DNA from: an uncultured Flavihumibacter sp.
GTDB lineage: Bacteria; Bacteroidota; Bacteroidia; Chitinophagales; Chitinophagaceae
Reading direction: 5' to 3'
Assembly: GCA_946482545.1 (NCBI GenBank)
Contig: CAMLRX010000001.1
Location: 1-64,000, forward strand
DNA length: 64,000 nt
Shown here: one piece after another, positions 17,435 through 26,414 of the stretch
Position numbering within the stretch: position 1 is the stretch's first letter
How the letters are laid out: each line of letters opens with the position of its first letter
Made by a program: the position numbers and the translations under genes
Notes under the pieces: generated by a model
Told to the model about the DNA's origin: nothing
What the model saw: the letters and a program-made list of their open reading frames with translations, nothing else
The model's database searches: none

Positions 17435-18593
17435 AGCGCTCCATTAATGAAGATTCCTGAAAACTCTTTCTGTACAAATGTTCCAACTTTTCCAAAGTTG
17501 TTCTGGCACTTCCGCCATAACGTAGAAATTCCTGCAATGGATATCCGGCTTCGTCCTGAAAATCCAGGTACCCATGGTGCCGCGGCCGTACGAAAGCACG
17601 TTCAAGGGCAGGAAGTGTATTCAAAAAATAATTTTCTGTAAGCGCGTTACTGGTTTCATTGGTCCATGCCGCACGCAATCCTGGTTGTCCACCGCTTTCC
17701 ACGTATAACCCGCACTGCCATTCAGGCGATGCTACCATTTGTGCGAAACGTACCGCTTCTTCTTTGTATGCGGAAGCAGCAGATACAGCTAAACCTGTTC
17801 CACCAAGCGTACTTCTGAATGGTGTACCTCCAAAGGTGGGGATATCTCCATAATCAAGCCGATACTTCGCATAACCATTTCTGCTGTAATTCGAATACCC
17901 GTAAGCGAAAGGGCAATACCAGTAATCGTTTCCCCCGCTCATACGTTCCGCCACGCCAATGGGGTTGAGGTGGAACATTTCTTCCGGCAGCAGGGCATAA
18001 AGTTCCCGCATCAGTTCCAATGCTTCCACTCCTTTCTCCGGGGAAACAATGGATGCGTCCTGTTCGAAAGGCGTTTCTCCCACGGCTATGCAAAACATAT
18101 AAAAATTCATCAGCGCATCAATGGGAATGGCCGGTAGCGCAAGTTTTCCGGCTTTAGCGAGTTGCAATACCTGCTCCCATTTTTTGGGAACGGGCTCATG
18201 GTGCAATTGCAGCAAATCACTTCTGAAACTTGAAACCGGTGTTGCGGCATCAATAGCCAGCGCCCATTGGTGACCGTTATAGTGGTAACTCTTATGGGAT
18301 GCACCCGTGGACAAGACTTCTTGTTCCTGCAGGAATGTTGCGGGCAGGTATTCATCCAATGGGAGCACACAGCCGGTATGTGCGGCGGTGCCCACCCAGG
18401 GATGATCTATGATGAGCAAGTCGTAGGTGTCTGTTAATTTTTCAATGGGAAAGTCGGCGAATTCCTGGAGCGTTCGTTTTTTCCATCGGATTTCAACATC
18501 CGGGAACATTTCCTGGTATCGCTGGCTGGCTGCGAGCAGAGGAGTGATGCCGCGGCTATGCCCCCAGGTTATGCCATTCAACACATGGGCCAT
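17427..18593 (-). CDS. Solute-binding-protein-fold protein lacking a signal peptide
   Basis: Protein of 388 residues with the fold of family 1 extracellular solute-binding proteins: an early LNGITWGHSRGITPLLAASQRYQEMFPDVEIRWKKRTLQEF, DLLIIDHPWVG, a hinge around WALAIDAATPVSSFRSDLL, and GGTPFRSTLGGTGLAVSAASAYKEEAVRFAQMVASPEWQ. From ATG 18593, 11 bp after the MaoC stop, the binding fold begins almost at residue 3; there is no signal peptide, lipobox or hydrophobic segment. An earlier in-frame start would overlap MaoC and still give no signal. No ABC permease or ATPase gene lies nearby. It is therefore probably cytoplasmic and not a transporter part. A sensor, chaperone or enzyme role with the CoA genes is inference. 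Confidence 0.85.
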   Translation of the reverse strand: MAHVLNGITWGHSRGITPLLAASQRYQEMFPDVEIRWKKRTLQEFADFPIEKLTDTYDLLIIDHPWVGTAAHTGCVLPLDEYLPATFLQEQEVLSTGASHKSYHYNGHQWALAIDAATPVSSFRSDLLQLHHEPVPKKWEQVLQLAKAGKLALPAIPIDALMNFYMFCIAVGETPFEQDASIVSPEKGVEALELMRELYALLPEEMFHLNPIGVAERMSGGNDYWYCPFAYGYSNYSRNGYAKYRLDYGDIPTFGGTPFRSTLGGTGLAVSAASAYKEEAVRFAQMVASPEWQCGLYVESGGQPGLRAAWTNETSNALTENYFLNTLPALERAFVRPRHHGYLDFQDEAGYPLQEFLRYGGSARTTLEKLEHLYRKSFQESSLMERYE

Positions 18594-18604
18594 CGTACAA
18601 TCGT

Positions 18605-19048
18605 TTAAGCGTTTCGTTTCTGCGCCAGCAGTATGTGTTCGCACACCATTACCAGTTCCTGGCGCTGGTTGAACACTTCCACCAGTTCCGTTATGAGGCC
18701 GAATCCTGGTTTTTTATGTTCTTTTTTAGCACTGATGGTCACCTTTACCCGGATGGTATCGCCAATGAATACGGGCTTCGTAAAACGCAGTCTTTCGTAG
18801 CCGTAGGTCATGGCCACTTCGTTGATCACCTGGGCGGTCATTCCGATGGCTACACTGAATATCAGGGTACCGTGGGCGATTCTTTTACCGAAGGGCTGGG
18901 TTTTGCACCATTCCTCGTCCATGTGATGCGGGAAGAAATCACCGGTTTGGCCGGCATGGATCACGATATCGGTTTCAGTGATGGTGCGGCCGCCGGTTGT
19001 TCTTTCCTCGTTGGTCTCAAACTCTTCAAAGTAGCGCTGAATGGTCAT
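18605..19048 (-). CDS. MaoC-like hotdog-fold hydratase/dehydratase
   Basis: Cytoplasmic protein of 147 residues. It carries the MaoC/R-specific enoyl-CoA hydratase motif with Asp37 and His41/His42 ([17 protein letters not shown]), followed by the [21 protein letters not shown] helix and the [18 protein letters not shown] strand pair. Family members add water to, or remove it from, the 2,3 position of acyl-CoAs. It is the first gene of the operon, behind a plausible promoter at 19083-19114, and 11 bp upstream of the solute-binding-like gene. With two CoA-transferases downstream, a CoA-thioester dehydration or hydration step is the natural reading. Confidence 0.9.
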   Translation of the reverse strand: MTIQRYFEEFETNEERTTGGRTITETDIVIHAGQTGDFFPHHMDEEWCKTQPFGKRIAHGTLIFSVAIGMTAQVINEVAMTYGYERLRFTKPVFIGDTIRVKVTISAKKEHKKPGFGLITELVEVFNQRQELVMVCEHILLAQKRNA

Positions 19049-19082
19049 TTTTTCATCCGGGTTGGTTCAATCAGAATTCAAT

Positions 19083-19114
19083 TAAAAGTAGTTCGGTAAG
19101 GGAGGGGAAACAAT
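19083..19114 (-). promoter_or_regulatory. Probable promoter of the MaoC/CoA-transferase/RhaT operon
   Basis: On the minus strand ATTG (19111-19114) is followed after 20 bp by TACTTTTA (19083-19090), close to the Bacteroidota consensus. It is about 35 bp upstream of the MaoC start codon and within the 98-bp gap after the GH106 gene. The -33 match is weaker than the -7 match. Confidence 0.4.
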
Positions 19115-19146
19115 AGCATATTTCTACAAAATGATGGACTATTTTC

Positions 19147-22100
19147 TTAATCAGTGGTTTCCCATTTCAGGTACACAGCCTGTGCGAGGCCTCCCGGCAG
19201 GAGCGGTACACCGTTCAGCCGGAAGGGCGCGGAGGTGCGGGTGATCCTTTTCGCTTCGGGCAGTTGCTGGTCGCCAATCAGCCTGTTGGCCCAGGTATTG
19301 GAAACGTTGATCCTTATGGTATTCGTTCCTTTTTTAAGCGCATTGGTCACATCAAGCCGGAAGGGCGCGGTCCATACCACCCCGACATCTTTTCCATTCA
19401 CAGAAAGCGAGGCAATGTTGTTAACGGGTCCTGTTTCGATATAATACTGCCGCTTTTTGTTTTTTCCCCTGAAATGAAAACTGGTTTCATACACTACAGT
19501 ACCGGAATAATAACGGATGGAATCGTTGGGGGAAGAACGCCAGTCGAAGGGTTTATTCACTGCTATAGGCTGTACCGGGCCACCGTAAGCTGTGTCGAAA
19601 AAGAGTTTCCAGTTGCTTAAAGTATGTTCGGTCCCCGTTGATGTTACCTGTTTACTGAACTTCGCGTTTCCTGTTTCAGCGCCTACGAGAAAGCAGGTTC
19701 CATTTGGTTCAAGGGTGATGTTGACTTCCCCGTTTTCGTTACAACGGAATTGAGTTCCGGACAGGGGATTCCATTGTTCCCAAACGGTATGTTTTTCACG
19801 AAGGCGTACGTTGATTTGTTTGGAAACACTATCCTGGTTAGAAAGAAAATACACGTCCGTGTTGTCTATGCTGCGGTGGTTCCAGGCGATGTTTTTTTCC
19901 CGGTTTCCATCCTGGTTAAAAAACTGTATATCGGGTGTTATTCCCACTGCGTTGAAAGTCTTTTCCTCCCAGGGCAACAGCACGAATTTTCCCTTGCCAT
20001 AACGCAGTTCTTTGTTCCATTTACTTCCATCAGGCAATATTTCCTGAAAATGCTTCAGCAAGGCTGGCTCGTTGTTTACCATTACCGTTGCACCTTCCCT
20101 CACCAATTGAAGTACCTTCTCTACTGTCTCTTTCGAAAGGAAAGTGCTGTTGGGCGTAAGTTTCATGGTTCCGGGCAATAGCATCGCAGCATAAGCAGCA
20201 CCTCCCGGCAACACGATTTTTCCATCTTTTACTTTGGCAAGATTCAGCAATGCATCTTTATTGAATGAATCGTATTGATACCCATTGAGGGCATCTATCC
20301 AATCTTCGGCTTTGGTCATATTCTTTACATGGCTGACACCTTTGGGCATTTCAGTCATCGGAACACCTTTGTTGCGCAACCTTTCCGCTTCGGCGGCCAC
20401 CCGTTCTTTCCCGAAAATACCGGGCAGCAGTGTTACCAGCCTATCGGGCAATACACTTCTGCGGGGAATATCTTCTCCGGTGAATACGGCCAGGTCGGTT
20501 ACGGGAATGCCTTGTTGCAACACAGACTGGCTCCTGGTAAGATAATCCATCCAGGCCCTGCCCTGTTCCCACCAGGTCTGGTTTTTCTGGAAGAAAAGGC
20601 CCACGCCATCCAGGGTGATCCCGGGTTTCATGGTCGTATCCGGATTATGGGTGAAAACGTGGAACACCAGTTTGTTTACACCCAGCGCCAGGTTGCGGTC
20701 GCCGGTAGTCTTCAGTTGGCCCGGGTGTTCGCTCCAGTCCATGCGTACGGTTGTAAAGGCTTCAGCCTGTACTATTTTTTTCCCGTAGAGGTGTGCACCA
20801 GAAATGGCATCGAGCATGTCGTTGGGTTTATCGTGGGTGGGGCTTTTGTACCAGAACTCACCCATCGGAAGGTCTGCTTTGCTGTAATGGAGCATCCCAT
20901 CTCCGGCCATCGTGGGTGCCATACTTTCGGCGCTGAACCGCGTTCCATAAGCATGGGCTTTTTCTGCCAGGATGGTATAAAAATTTTCCTGGACCAGTTC
21001 TGTAATGGTATTGCGCACGTCCAGCAATACTTTCTCGGAGAAAGCGGCGCTCTCTAATGGAATGCCTGCCATTACAGGCAGGTAGCGCAACAGGTCGTAT
21101 CCTCTTTTTTTGCGGAAGGCCTCGGCGAACACAGGCGACCAGTTCTGGCTGCCGCATTCCCAACTGTCTACATGAAATATTTTGAGTACTTCGCGCGCCA
21201 GTAAGCTATCGGTTTCGGAAAATGCTTTCGCGAACCATTGGTTGAATTGGAGCGTAACCGCATTGGGATTGAACTTATCACATTCCAGCCCCAGCGCCGC
21301 GCCACCGGTATAGTTCGTATGTCCCGTGGACGTATGCCCCATGCGCAGGATTGTCCATTTCCCTTCCGGCGCTTTCCAGGTCAGTTTGCCATGGGCATCC
21401 ATGTGAGCAGAAATATCTCTTAGGGACGCGGTATCCACGCAAACTTCTCTGGGAAGTAATTTTTCATCGGCAGCAGGACTGACGCGCCACACAGATGCGT
21501 TTTTCCCTTCGAACTGATGCACGACCGGGGAAGAAGAAAGCAGGATACCTGTAAGTTTTAGCGTGGGTTTCCATTTGGCGGCATCTATATCTTCCGCGCC
21601 GGGTTCTGTCCCTTCTTTGGAGAAAGCAAACCGGAAATACTTCGCGGTAACTTCAGCGACGGCGTGGGTCACATCTTCATCGGTGTTCTGCCAGCCCTGG
21701 CGGGGTGGTTCCAGCCTGGTGTGATTGGTGAAATGAACACCATCGTTACTGACCTGTATCCACAAACGGTTCGCCTGAAAATTGTTGCCACCCGTATTGA
21801 TGCGGATACTCCTGCAGGTAAAAGGCGTTTTGAATTCATATTGTATCCAGCAACTGTCTTCACTGCGGAAGCCTTCTTTGTTACCTGGATCATTCAAAAA
21901 AGCGGCGGGCGTACTGTTGCTGGTACTCACTTTCGGCGCTTCGTTAAATGACCACCTTTCCGGTGTTTTTTCACGGTAAGCATAGACCGCGATATCACGG
22001 TAGTAGTTTTCTTTTGATGGCGGTTGCGGGAGTGTTGTTTCCACGGTACTTCCTCCATTCACCGAGGAACTGCTCCATACCAGTTTCTGCATACTTAATT

Positions 22101-22503
22101 CAGGCGTAATCCAGGGACCACCAGCCAGGGCGAAGCCGTCGCAAACATGCATGCCCAGTTGAAGGTTGAGTCTTTTCGCTTCTTTCATCGCAAAATGTAC
22201 CAGACTCCACCAACGGGGCGAAAGCTGAGCAACGGATTCACCCTTATAAAGCGGATGTGGCCCGCCCTGTATCGGCATCAGGTAAGCGCCACCAATGCCG
22301 ACACGCTTCATCGCTTCCAGATCAGCAGTGATGCCTTCTTCCGAATAAGCGCCTTTCATCCAGTACCAGAACACCCAGGGTCTGGCTTCAGCGGAAGGCC
22401 GGAGGAAGGCTTCTTCCAATTGTGCATATCCGCTAGACGATGGCTGTGCGGTACAAATTTTTCCGCAAACAAGCGCCAATAAAAGAAGGTATTTCTTCAT
22501 CAT
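19147..22503 (-). CDS. GH106 alpha-L-rhamnosidase
   Basis: Secreted enzyme of 1118 residues expected to release L-rhamnose from rhamnogalacturonan or related side chains. The signal peptide is MMKKYLLLLALVCGKICTAQ. The N-terminal barrel carries the family-typical PWVFWYWMKGAYSEEGITADLEAMKRVGIGGAYLMP and later KIFHVDSWECGSQNWSPVF and RFSAESMAPTMAG blocks. The C-terminus holds a GH2-like jelly-roll (ETSFHFRGKNKKRQYYIETG, ASLSVNGKDVGVVWTAPFRLDVTNAL, NTIRINVSNTWANRLIGDQ). It follows the second GH2 gene by 20 bp and precedes the rhamnose/CoA operon. Its product would feed RhaT. Confidence 0.9.
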   Translation of the reverse strand: MMKKYLLLLALVCGKICTAQPSSSGYAQLEEAFLRPSAEARPWVFWYWMKGAYSEEGITADLEAMKRVGIGGAYLMPIQGGPHPLYKGESVAQLSPRWWSLVHFAMKEAKRLNLQLGMHVCDGFALAGGPWITPELSMQKLVWSSSSVNGGSTVETTLPQPPSKENYYRDIAVYAYREKTPERWSFNEAPKVSTSNSTPAAFLNDPGNKEGFRSEDSCWIQYEFKTPFTCRSIRINTGGNNFQANRLWIQVSNDGVHFTNHTRLEPPRQGWQNTDEDVTHAVAEVTAKYFRFAFSKEGTEPGAEDIDAAKWKPTLKLTGILLSSSPVVHQFEGKNASVWRVSPAADEKLLPREVCVDTASLRDISAHMDAHGKLTWKAPEGKWTILRMGHTSTGHTNYTGGAALGLECDKFNPNAVTLQFNQWFAKAFSETDSLLAREVLKIFHVDSWECGSQNWSPVFAEAFRKKRGYDLLRYLPVMAGIPLESAAFSEKVLLDVRNTITELVQENFYTILAEKAHAYGTRFSAESMAPTMAGDGMLHYSKADLPMGEFWYKSPTHDKPNDMLDAISGAHLYGKKIVQAEAFTTVRMDWSEHPGQLKTTGDRNLALGVNKLVFHVFTHNPDTTMKPGITLDGVGLFFQKNQTWWEQGRAWMDYLTRSQSVLQQGIPVTDLAVFTGEDIPRRSVLPDRLVTLLPGIFGKERVAAEAERLRNKGVPMTEMPKGVSHVKNMTKAEDWIDALNGYQYDSFNKDALLNLAKVKDGKIVLPGGAAYAAMLLPGTMKLTPNSTFLSKETVEKVLQLVREGATVMVNNEPALLKHFQEILPDGSKWNKELRYGKGKFVLLPWEEKTFNAVGITPDIQFFNQDGNREKNIAWNHRSIDNTDVYFLSNQDSVSKQINVRLREKHTVWEQWNPLSGTQFRCNENGEVNITLEPNGTCFLVGAETGNAKFSKQVTSTGTEHTLSNWKLFFDTAYGGPVQPIAVNKPFDWRSSPNDSIRYYSGTVVYETSFHFRGKNKKRQYYIETGPVNNIASLSVNGKDVGVVWTAPFRLDVTNALKKGTNTIRINVSNTWANRLIGDQQLPEAKRITRTSAPFRLNGVPLLPGGLAQAVYLKWETTD

Positions 22504-22523
22504 GAATGCCAGCTTAAAAATAA

Positions 22524-24893
22524 TCAGCGCACCTGCAATACGATCCTTTCTTCGGGCAGCCCTTTTGCACGGGCCACCACTTCAATAGTCCCTTTCTTCC
22601 CCATCGTGGAAAGAATAGCCAGGCAACGGCCCTGCCAGGTCTTTCGTTCAGGGCGGGTATAGCTCTCAAGGCTCACCGGGTTCGCATTGCCCACACCAAT
22701 AATTTTGCCATTGCCTTTTATTTCAAATGTTACCAGGCGCTCTTCTTCGGGCAACCTATTCCCACGCGCATCAAGTATTTCAGCGGTGAGGTAGGAAAGA
22801 TCCGTTCCGGTAGCCGAAAGCGCGGTTCTGTCGGCGGTCAGTTTCAGTTTTTGGGCTACTCCCGCCGTTTCCACGACTTGCACGTTCACCTGTTTACCGC
22901 CGGAATAACCTACGGCGCGCAGCACGCCGGCAATATAAGGCACCTGCCACACCAACCGGTGTTTATCCTGCTCCGCGAGGTTCTTTTTACCAAGCGATTT
23001 TCCATTCAGGAACAACTCAACGGTTTCGCAGGAGGTATAAACTTTCACGGCAAGCGGCTTCCCTTCATATCCTTTCCAGTTCCAGTGTGCTTTCACATCT
23101 TCCCATTCCCACCTGCTCCAGTCGAGCTTATTTTTATTCGTATCAAATGACAGTTTGGGTGATTGAACAAACAAAGAAAGCTGGTCCTTTTTCCAAAGCG
23201 CATCACGGTAATAAGACTGTGACCTTTTCCAGCCACAAATATCAATATCGCCGCAAAAAGCGAGGTTCCAGGGAAAGAACCGCTGCGACTGCGGGAACCC
23301 GAGCCATCCAATACTGGCCTCACCGATATAGTCGAAGGCGGTCCAGACAAAATCACCGATCACATACGGGTGTTTTTCTACCTGCTTCCAGTAATCGTAT
23401 GCATCAATGGGGAAGGATTCCGAAGCATACATCACGCGGTTGGGTACCCGAAGATGGTCCTGTTCGTATTTGTCGAAAGCATAGTTGTAACCGGCCACAT
23501 CAAGGGTGCCGAAAAGGGAGTCTTTATCAGGTGCCACGCCATTTACGCCGTTGGTTACGGGTCTGGAAGGATCAAGTGCGCTTACAAACTCAGCTAATTT
23601 TCTGGAAAGCTGCGCCACTTCAGGCCTTTCCCGGCGGGGAATCTCATTGCCGGTGCTCCACATAATGATGGAGGGATGGTTCCGGTCGCGAAGGAGCATA
23701 CTTTCGAGGTCGCGCTGCCACCATTCGGAGAAGTGTACATTGTAATCGGCGGGATTCTTTCCTTCGTTCCAGGTATCGAAAGCCTCGTCAATCACCAGCA
23801 TTCCCAGCCTGTCGCAGGCATCCAGGAACGCGGGCGAAGGTGGATTGTGCGCGGTGCGGATGGCATTGTAGCCGGAAGCCTTCAGCAAGGCCACTTTTCT
23901 TTCTTCCGCACGGGGAAAAGATTTCGCACCCAAAGGACCGTTATCGTGGTGCACACAGCCACCTTTCAGTTTAATTGTAGTGCCGTTCAGTTGAAATCCT
24001 TTATCAGCGCTGAAAGCAATGCTCCGGATGCCAAAATTCGTACGGGTTTCTTCCAGCAGTTGCTGTCCCTCATAAATGGAAGAAACCACCTGGTACAGCG
24101 CCGGGTTTTCAATATCCCACAGTATTGGATCTTTCACCTGCAAGGTATTTTCGATCTTCTGCTCCATTTCGCCGGCAAGTGTTGTTTCCACCAGCGCCAC
24201 CTGTTTTCCCGCACCGTCAAGTAACTGTGTTTTTAACCGTGTACTCCCGGTGTTTTTTCCGTGCCGCAGCAGTGTGGTTACCACCTTAATGGTAGCGCTT
24301 TTTGCACTTACTTCCGGTGTGGTCACATACACGCCCCAGGGTTGAATGTGTACTGCCGGGGCCATGCGCAACCATACATCACGGTAGATGCCTGAGCCCG
24401 AATACCAACGGGAGTTCTCCCCTTCATTGCGGACACGCACCGCTATTATATTATCATTACCGGCCTTCACCTTGCCGGAGATATCGAAATAAAAAGAAGT
24501 GTACCCATAAGGGTGTTTTCCCAGTTTCTTTCCATTCAGCCAGAAATCAGCATTCATATATACCCCATCGAAATGGAGGTAGAGTTTTTTTGACGTATCT
24601 GCGGGCGCAACGGAAAAAAACTTCCTGTACCAGCCGGTACCACCTTGTGTGAAACCAGTGCTTACCTGACCGATCGCGCCGTTGAAAAAAGGAGATTTTG
24701 TACCGGGAATGTCTTCGATGCTCCAATCGTGTGGAACGTCCAACATTTTCCAGGCAGTGTCTGGAAAATCAACTTCATGTGCGCCGTCGGCCGCTCCGCG
24801 GAAGAAGCGCCAGTTGCTGTTGAAAGGAATGGTTTGGGGAAAACCGGAAAGTGCGAAGCAAAGGCAGACAAGAAAAATAGACAAGCGTTTCAT
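22524..24893 (-). CDS. GH2 family beta-galactosidase-like enzyme
   Basis: Secreted GH2 enzyme of 789 residues with signal peptide KRLSIFLVCLCFALSGFPQ. It has the sugar-binding jelly-roll (FPDTAWKMLDVPHDWSIED, YSGSGIYRDVWL), an immunoglobulin-like domain and a TIM barrel with RTAHNPPSPAFLDACDRLG. The acid/base is Glu417 in WSTGNEIPRRE and the nucleophile Glu492 in MYASESFP. C-terminal domains (CETVELFLNGKSLGKK; TADRTALSATGTDLSYLTAEILDARGN) are the DUF4982 and Ig-like/invasin-like modules frequent in Bacteroidota galactosidases. It heads a two-gene unit with GH106. The overall form suits a beta-galactosidase, but other beta-glycosides are possible. Confidence 0.92.
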   Translation of the reverse strand: MKRLSIFLVCLCFALSGFPQTIPFNSNWRFFRGAADGAHEVDFPDTAWKMLDVPHDWSIEDIPGTKSPFFNGAIGQVSTGFTQGGTGWYRKFFSVAPADTSKKLYLHFDGVYMNADFWLNGKKLGKHPYGYTSFYFDISGKVKAGNDNIIAVRVRNEGENSRWYSGSGIYRDVWLRMAPAVHIQPWGVYVTTPEVSAKSATIKVVTTLLRHGKNTGSTRLKTQLLDGAGKQVALVETTLAGEMEQKIENTLQVKDPILWDIENPALYQVVSSIYEGQQLLEETRTNFGIRSIAFSADKGFQLNGTTIKLKGGCVHHDNGPLGAKSFPRAEERKVALLKASGYNAIRTAHNPPSPAFLDACDRLGMLVIDEAFDTWNEGKNPADYNVHFSEWWQRDLESMLLRDRNHPSIIMWSTGNEIPRRERPEVAQLSRKLAEFVSALDPSRPVTNGVNGVAPDKDSLFGTLDVAGYNYAFDKYEQDHLRVPNRVMYASESFPIDAYDYWKQVEKHPYVIGDFVWTAFDYIGEASIGWLGFPQSQRFFPWNLAFCGDIDICGWKRSQSYYRDALWKKDQLSLFVQSPKLSFDTNKNKLDWSRWEWEDVKAHWNWKGYEGKPLAVKVYTSCETVELFLNGKSLGKKNLAEQDKHRLVWQVPYIAGVLRAVGYSGGKQVNVQVVETAGVAQKLKLTADRTALSATGTDLSYLTAEILDARGNRLPEEERLVTFEIKGNGKIIGVGNANPVSLESYTRPERKTWQGRCLAILSTMGKKGTIEVVARAKGLPEERIVLQVR

Positions 24894-24969
24894 TGAACAT
24901 CGTTTTTAGCTGAGCAGCAATCCCGGCCACATCCTTAAACTTACCACGAAATTACCGGACGTGGAAATC

Positions 24970-25000
24970 AAAAAAAATGAGCCGCGGGGAACCGCAGCTC
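24970..25000 (-). terminator. Rho-independent terminator after the propeller glycosidase gene
   Basis: A 9-bp stem (24979-24987 with 24992-25000, one G-U in the minus-strand RNA) with a 4-nt loop is followed on the minus strand by A and then eight T (24970-24977). It lies 138 bp past the stop of the minus-strand gene at 25138-26220 and separates it from the GH2/GH106 unit. Confidence 0.75.
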
Positions 25001-25137
25001 GTGCCATGATTGATTGCGTTTGCCATATTAGATAGACACGATTGAAGTGCCTGAATATGCTTGATTGCTGTTGTAAAACTACATTCCTTATCCCCTGAAA
25101 AAAATGTCAGTTTTGTGGAAATTGATGGAATATTTTC

Positions 25138-26220
25138 CTATTTGCTATCCGGCTTTAGTGGTTCCGAAGTAGCCACGGCAATGGTACGGTTGTCTTTATT
25201 GTCCACTGCACAGTAAAAATGATATACGATTCCCCGGTGTTTTACCACAAAAGATTTGTGGGCGAAACGCGCATCGAATGGTGTGGTGGAATTGATGAGG
25301 TCAGGGCCATCCCAATCGGTCCAGTTCACTAGGTCGTAGGAGCAGGCGAACCGGTTGAAAGCATCTTTCCTTCCTTCCCAGAACGCGCCGAAATAGAACA
25401 TTACCCAGAGATCATCCATTTTCTGTAAAACGGCATCTCCGGTGATGCCAACGGGGTGGTGCATCACCGGTTCCGTTCCATATCTTTCCCAATGGATCAT
25501 ATCGTTGGAAACGGCCATTCCTATCCGCTCAAACCAGCGTGTTTTCAGGTTGTTAACTGCGGTATCCCCATTCGCATTGTAATACATCACGAAGGGATAG
25601 CCCGTTGTTTTTTGCACATCGTACACCACTGAATTTTTGAATTGTTTTTTGTTTTCCCACCAGCGCACATCTTTATCTGTAGAAGAAAGCACAGGCGCCT
25701 GGAGGCGTCGCCATTCATGCGCTTTAGAAGGATTTTTTTTCGTGTATGCAATACCGGTTGAAAGCAATCCCGCTTCATAACCAGGTGTGTTCCCGCCGAA
25801 ATAAGACATCCAGTATTTATTATTATGTTTCTTCAGTTCGTAAGAACCTCCCCAGGTGGGATCCTGTAAGGCAATGTAGCCGGCCTTCTGAAAGCCGTCC
25901 CAAACAGTACTATCGCCCATCGAAAGTATTTGTCCTTTTTTTTCCCAGTGGAGGAGGTCGCGGCTTTCGGCGAGGTGTGTTTCATAACCTTTTCCATCAA
26001 AAACGATGTAGGTCATGAACCATTTTTTCCCTTTGCGGAAAACACTGGGACAATCCACTTTTTTTGTACTATCATCTCCGGTGAGGATCACCCCATATTT
26101 GAATGGTGTTTTCACTGCTTCATAAACGGCCTGCATTTTTTCGGGTGTAACCCTTTTTTGCGCGGAGACGGAGAGCGAGACAAGAAAGATGGTAAGGTAG
26201 AATAGAGAACGGTGTGGCAC
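25138..26220 (-). CDS. Five-bladed beta-propeller glycosidase-like protein (GH43/GH117/GH130 type)
   Basis: Secreted protein of 360 residues with signal peptide HRSLFYLTIFLVSLSVSAQ. Repeated blade motifs are visible: KKVDCPSVFRKGKKWFMTYIVFDGKGYETHLAESRDLLHWEKKG, ALQDPTWGGSYELKKHNNKYWMSYFGG, IGMAVSNDMIHWERYG and DDLWVMFYFGAFWEG. The SxDLxHW pattern is typical of the GH43/GH117/GH130 propeller superfamily. The Asp in DCPSVF is a candidate catalytic residue. The subfamily and substrate are not recognisable; its position beside GH2 and GH106 suggests an arabinose, galactose or similar side-chain linkage. It stands as its own transcription unit. Confidence 0.75.
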   Translation of the reverse strand: MPHRSLFYLTIFLVSLSVSAQKRVTPEKMQAVYEAVKTPFKYGVILTGDDSTKKVDCPSVFRKGKKWFMTYIVFDGKGYETHLAESRDLLHWEKKGQILSMGDSTVWDGFQKAGYIALQDPTWGGSYELKKHNNKYWMSYFGGNTPGYEAGLLSTGIAYTKKNPSKAHEWRRLQAPVLSSTDKDVRWWENKKQFKNSVVYDVQKTTGYPFVMYYNANGDTAVNNLKTRWFERIGMAVSNDMIHWERYGTEPVMHHPVGITGDAVLQKMDDLWVMFYFGAFWEGRKDAFNRFACSYDLVNWTDWDGPDLINSTTPFDARFAHKSFVVKHRGIVYHFYCAVDNKDNRTIAVATSEPLKPDSK

Positions 26221-26295
26221 AATCGCGTTTTTTGATACGATTCAAAGTTAGGAGATGGAGGGGGATGTACTATCCGGTGCTGTCGGGGTGAGGCT

Positions 26296-26322
26296 AAAAA
26301 GCCGGCAGAAAATTCCGCCGGC
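26296..26322 (-). terminator. Rho-independent terminator after the two-component system
   Basis: GCCGGC (26317-26322) and GCCGGC (26301-26306) form a 6-bp GC-only stem around a 10-nt loop, followed on the minus strand by TTTTT (26296-26300). It lies 92 bp after the stop codon of the response regulator gene. Confidence 0.7.
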
Positions 26323-26414
26323 ATATCGAGAGGGTGGATTATCGGTTAAAGTGATAAGCAGAAACAAAAATCACCGTTTCGGATAAAAGAAAAAATCCCA
26401 CAATAAGGGGATAT

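Noticed and set aside
12073..19048. Reading the operon as an ABC sugar importer because of the solute-binding fold
   Set aside because: No permease or ATPase gene is present, the binding protein lacks an export signal, and RhaT already supplies transport.
24894..24969. Promoter for the GH2/GH106 unit
   Set aside because: TAATTTCG and TAAGTTTA both look like -7 elements, but no TTTG lies at a suitable distance, so the call would be arbitrary.
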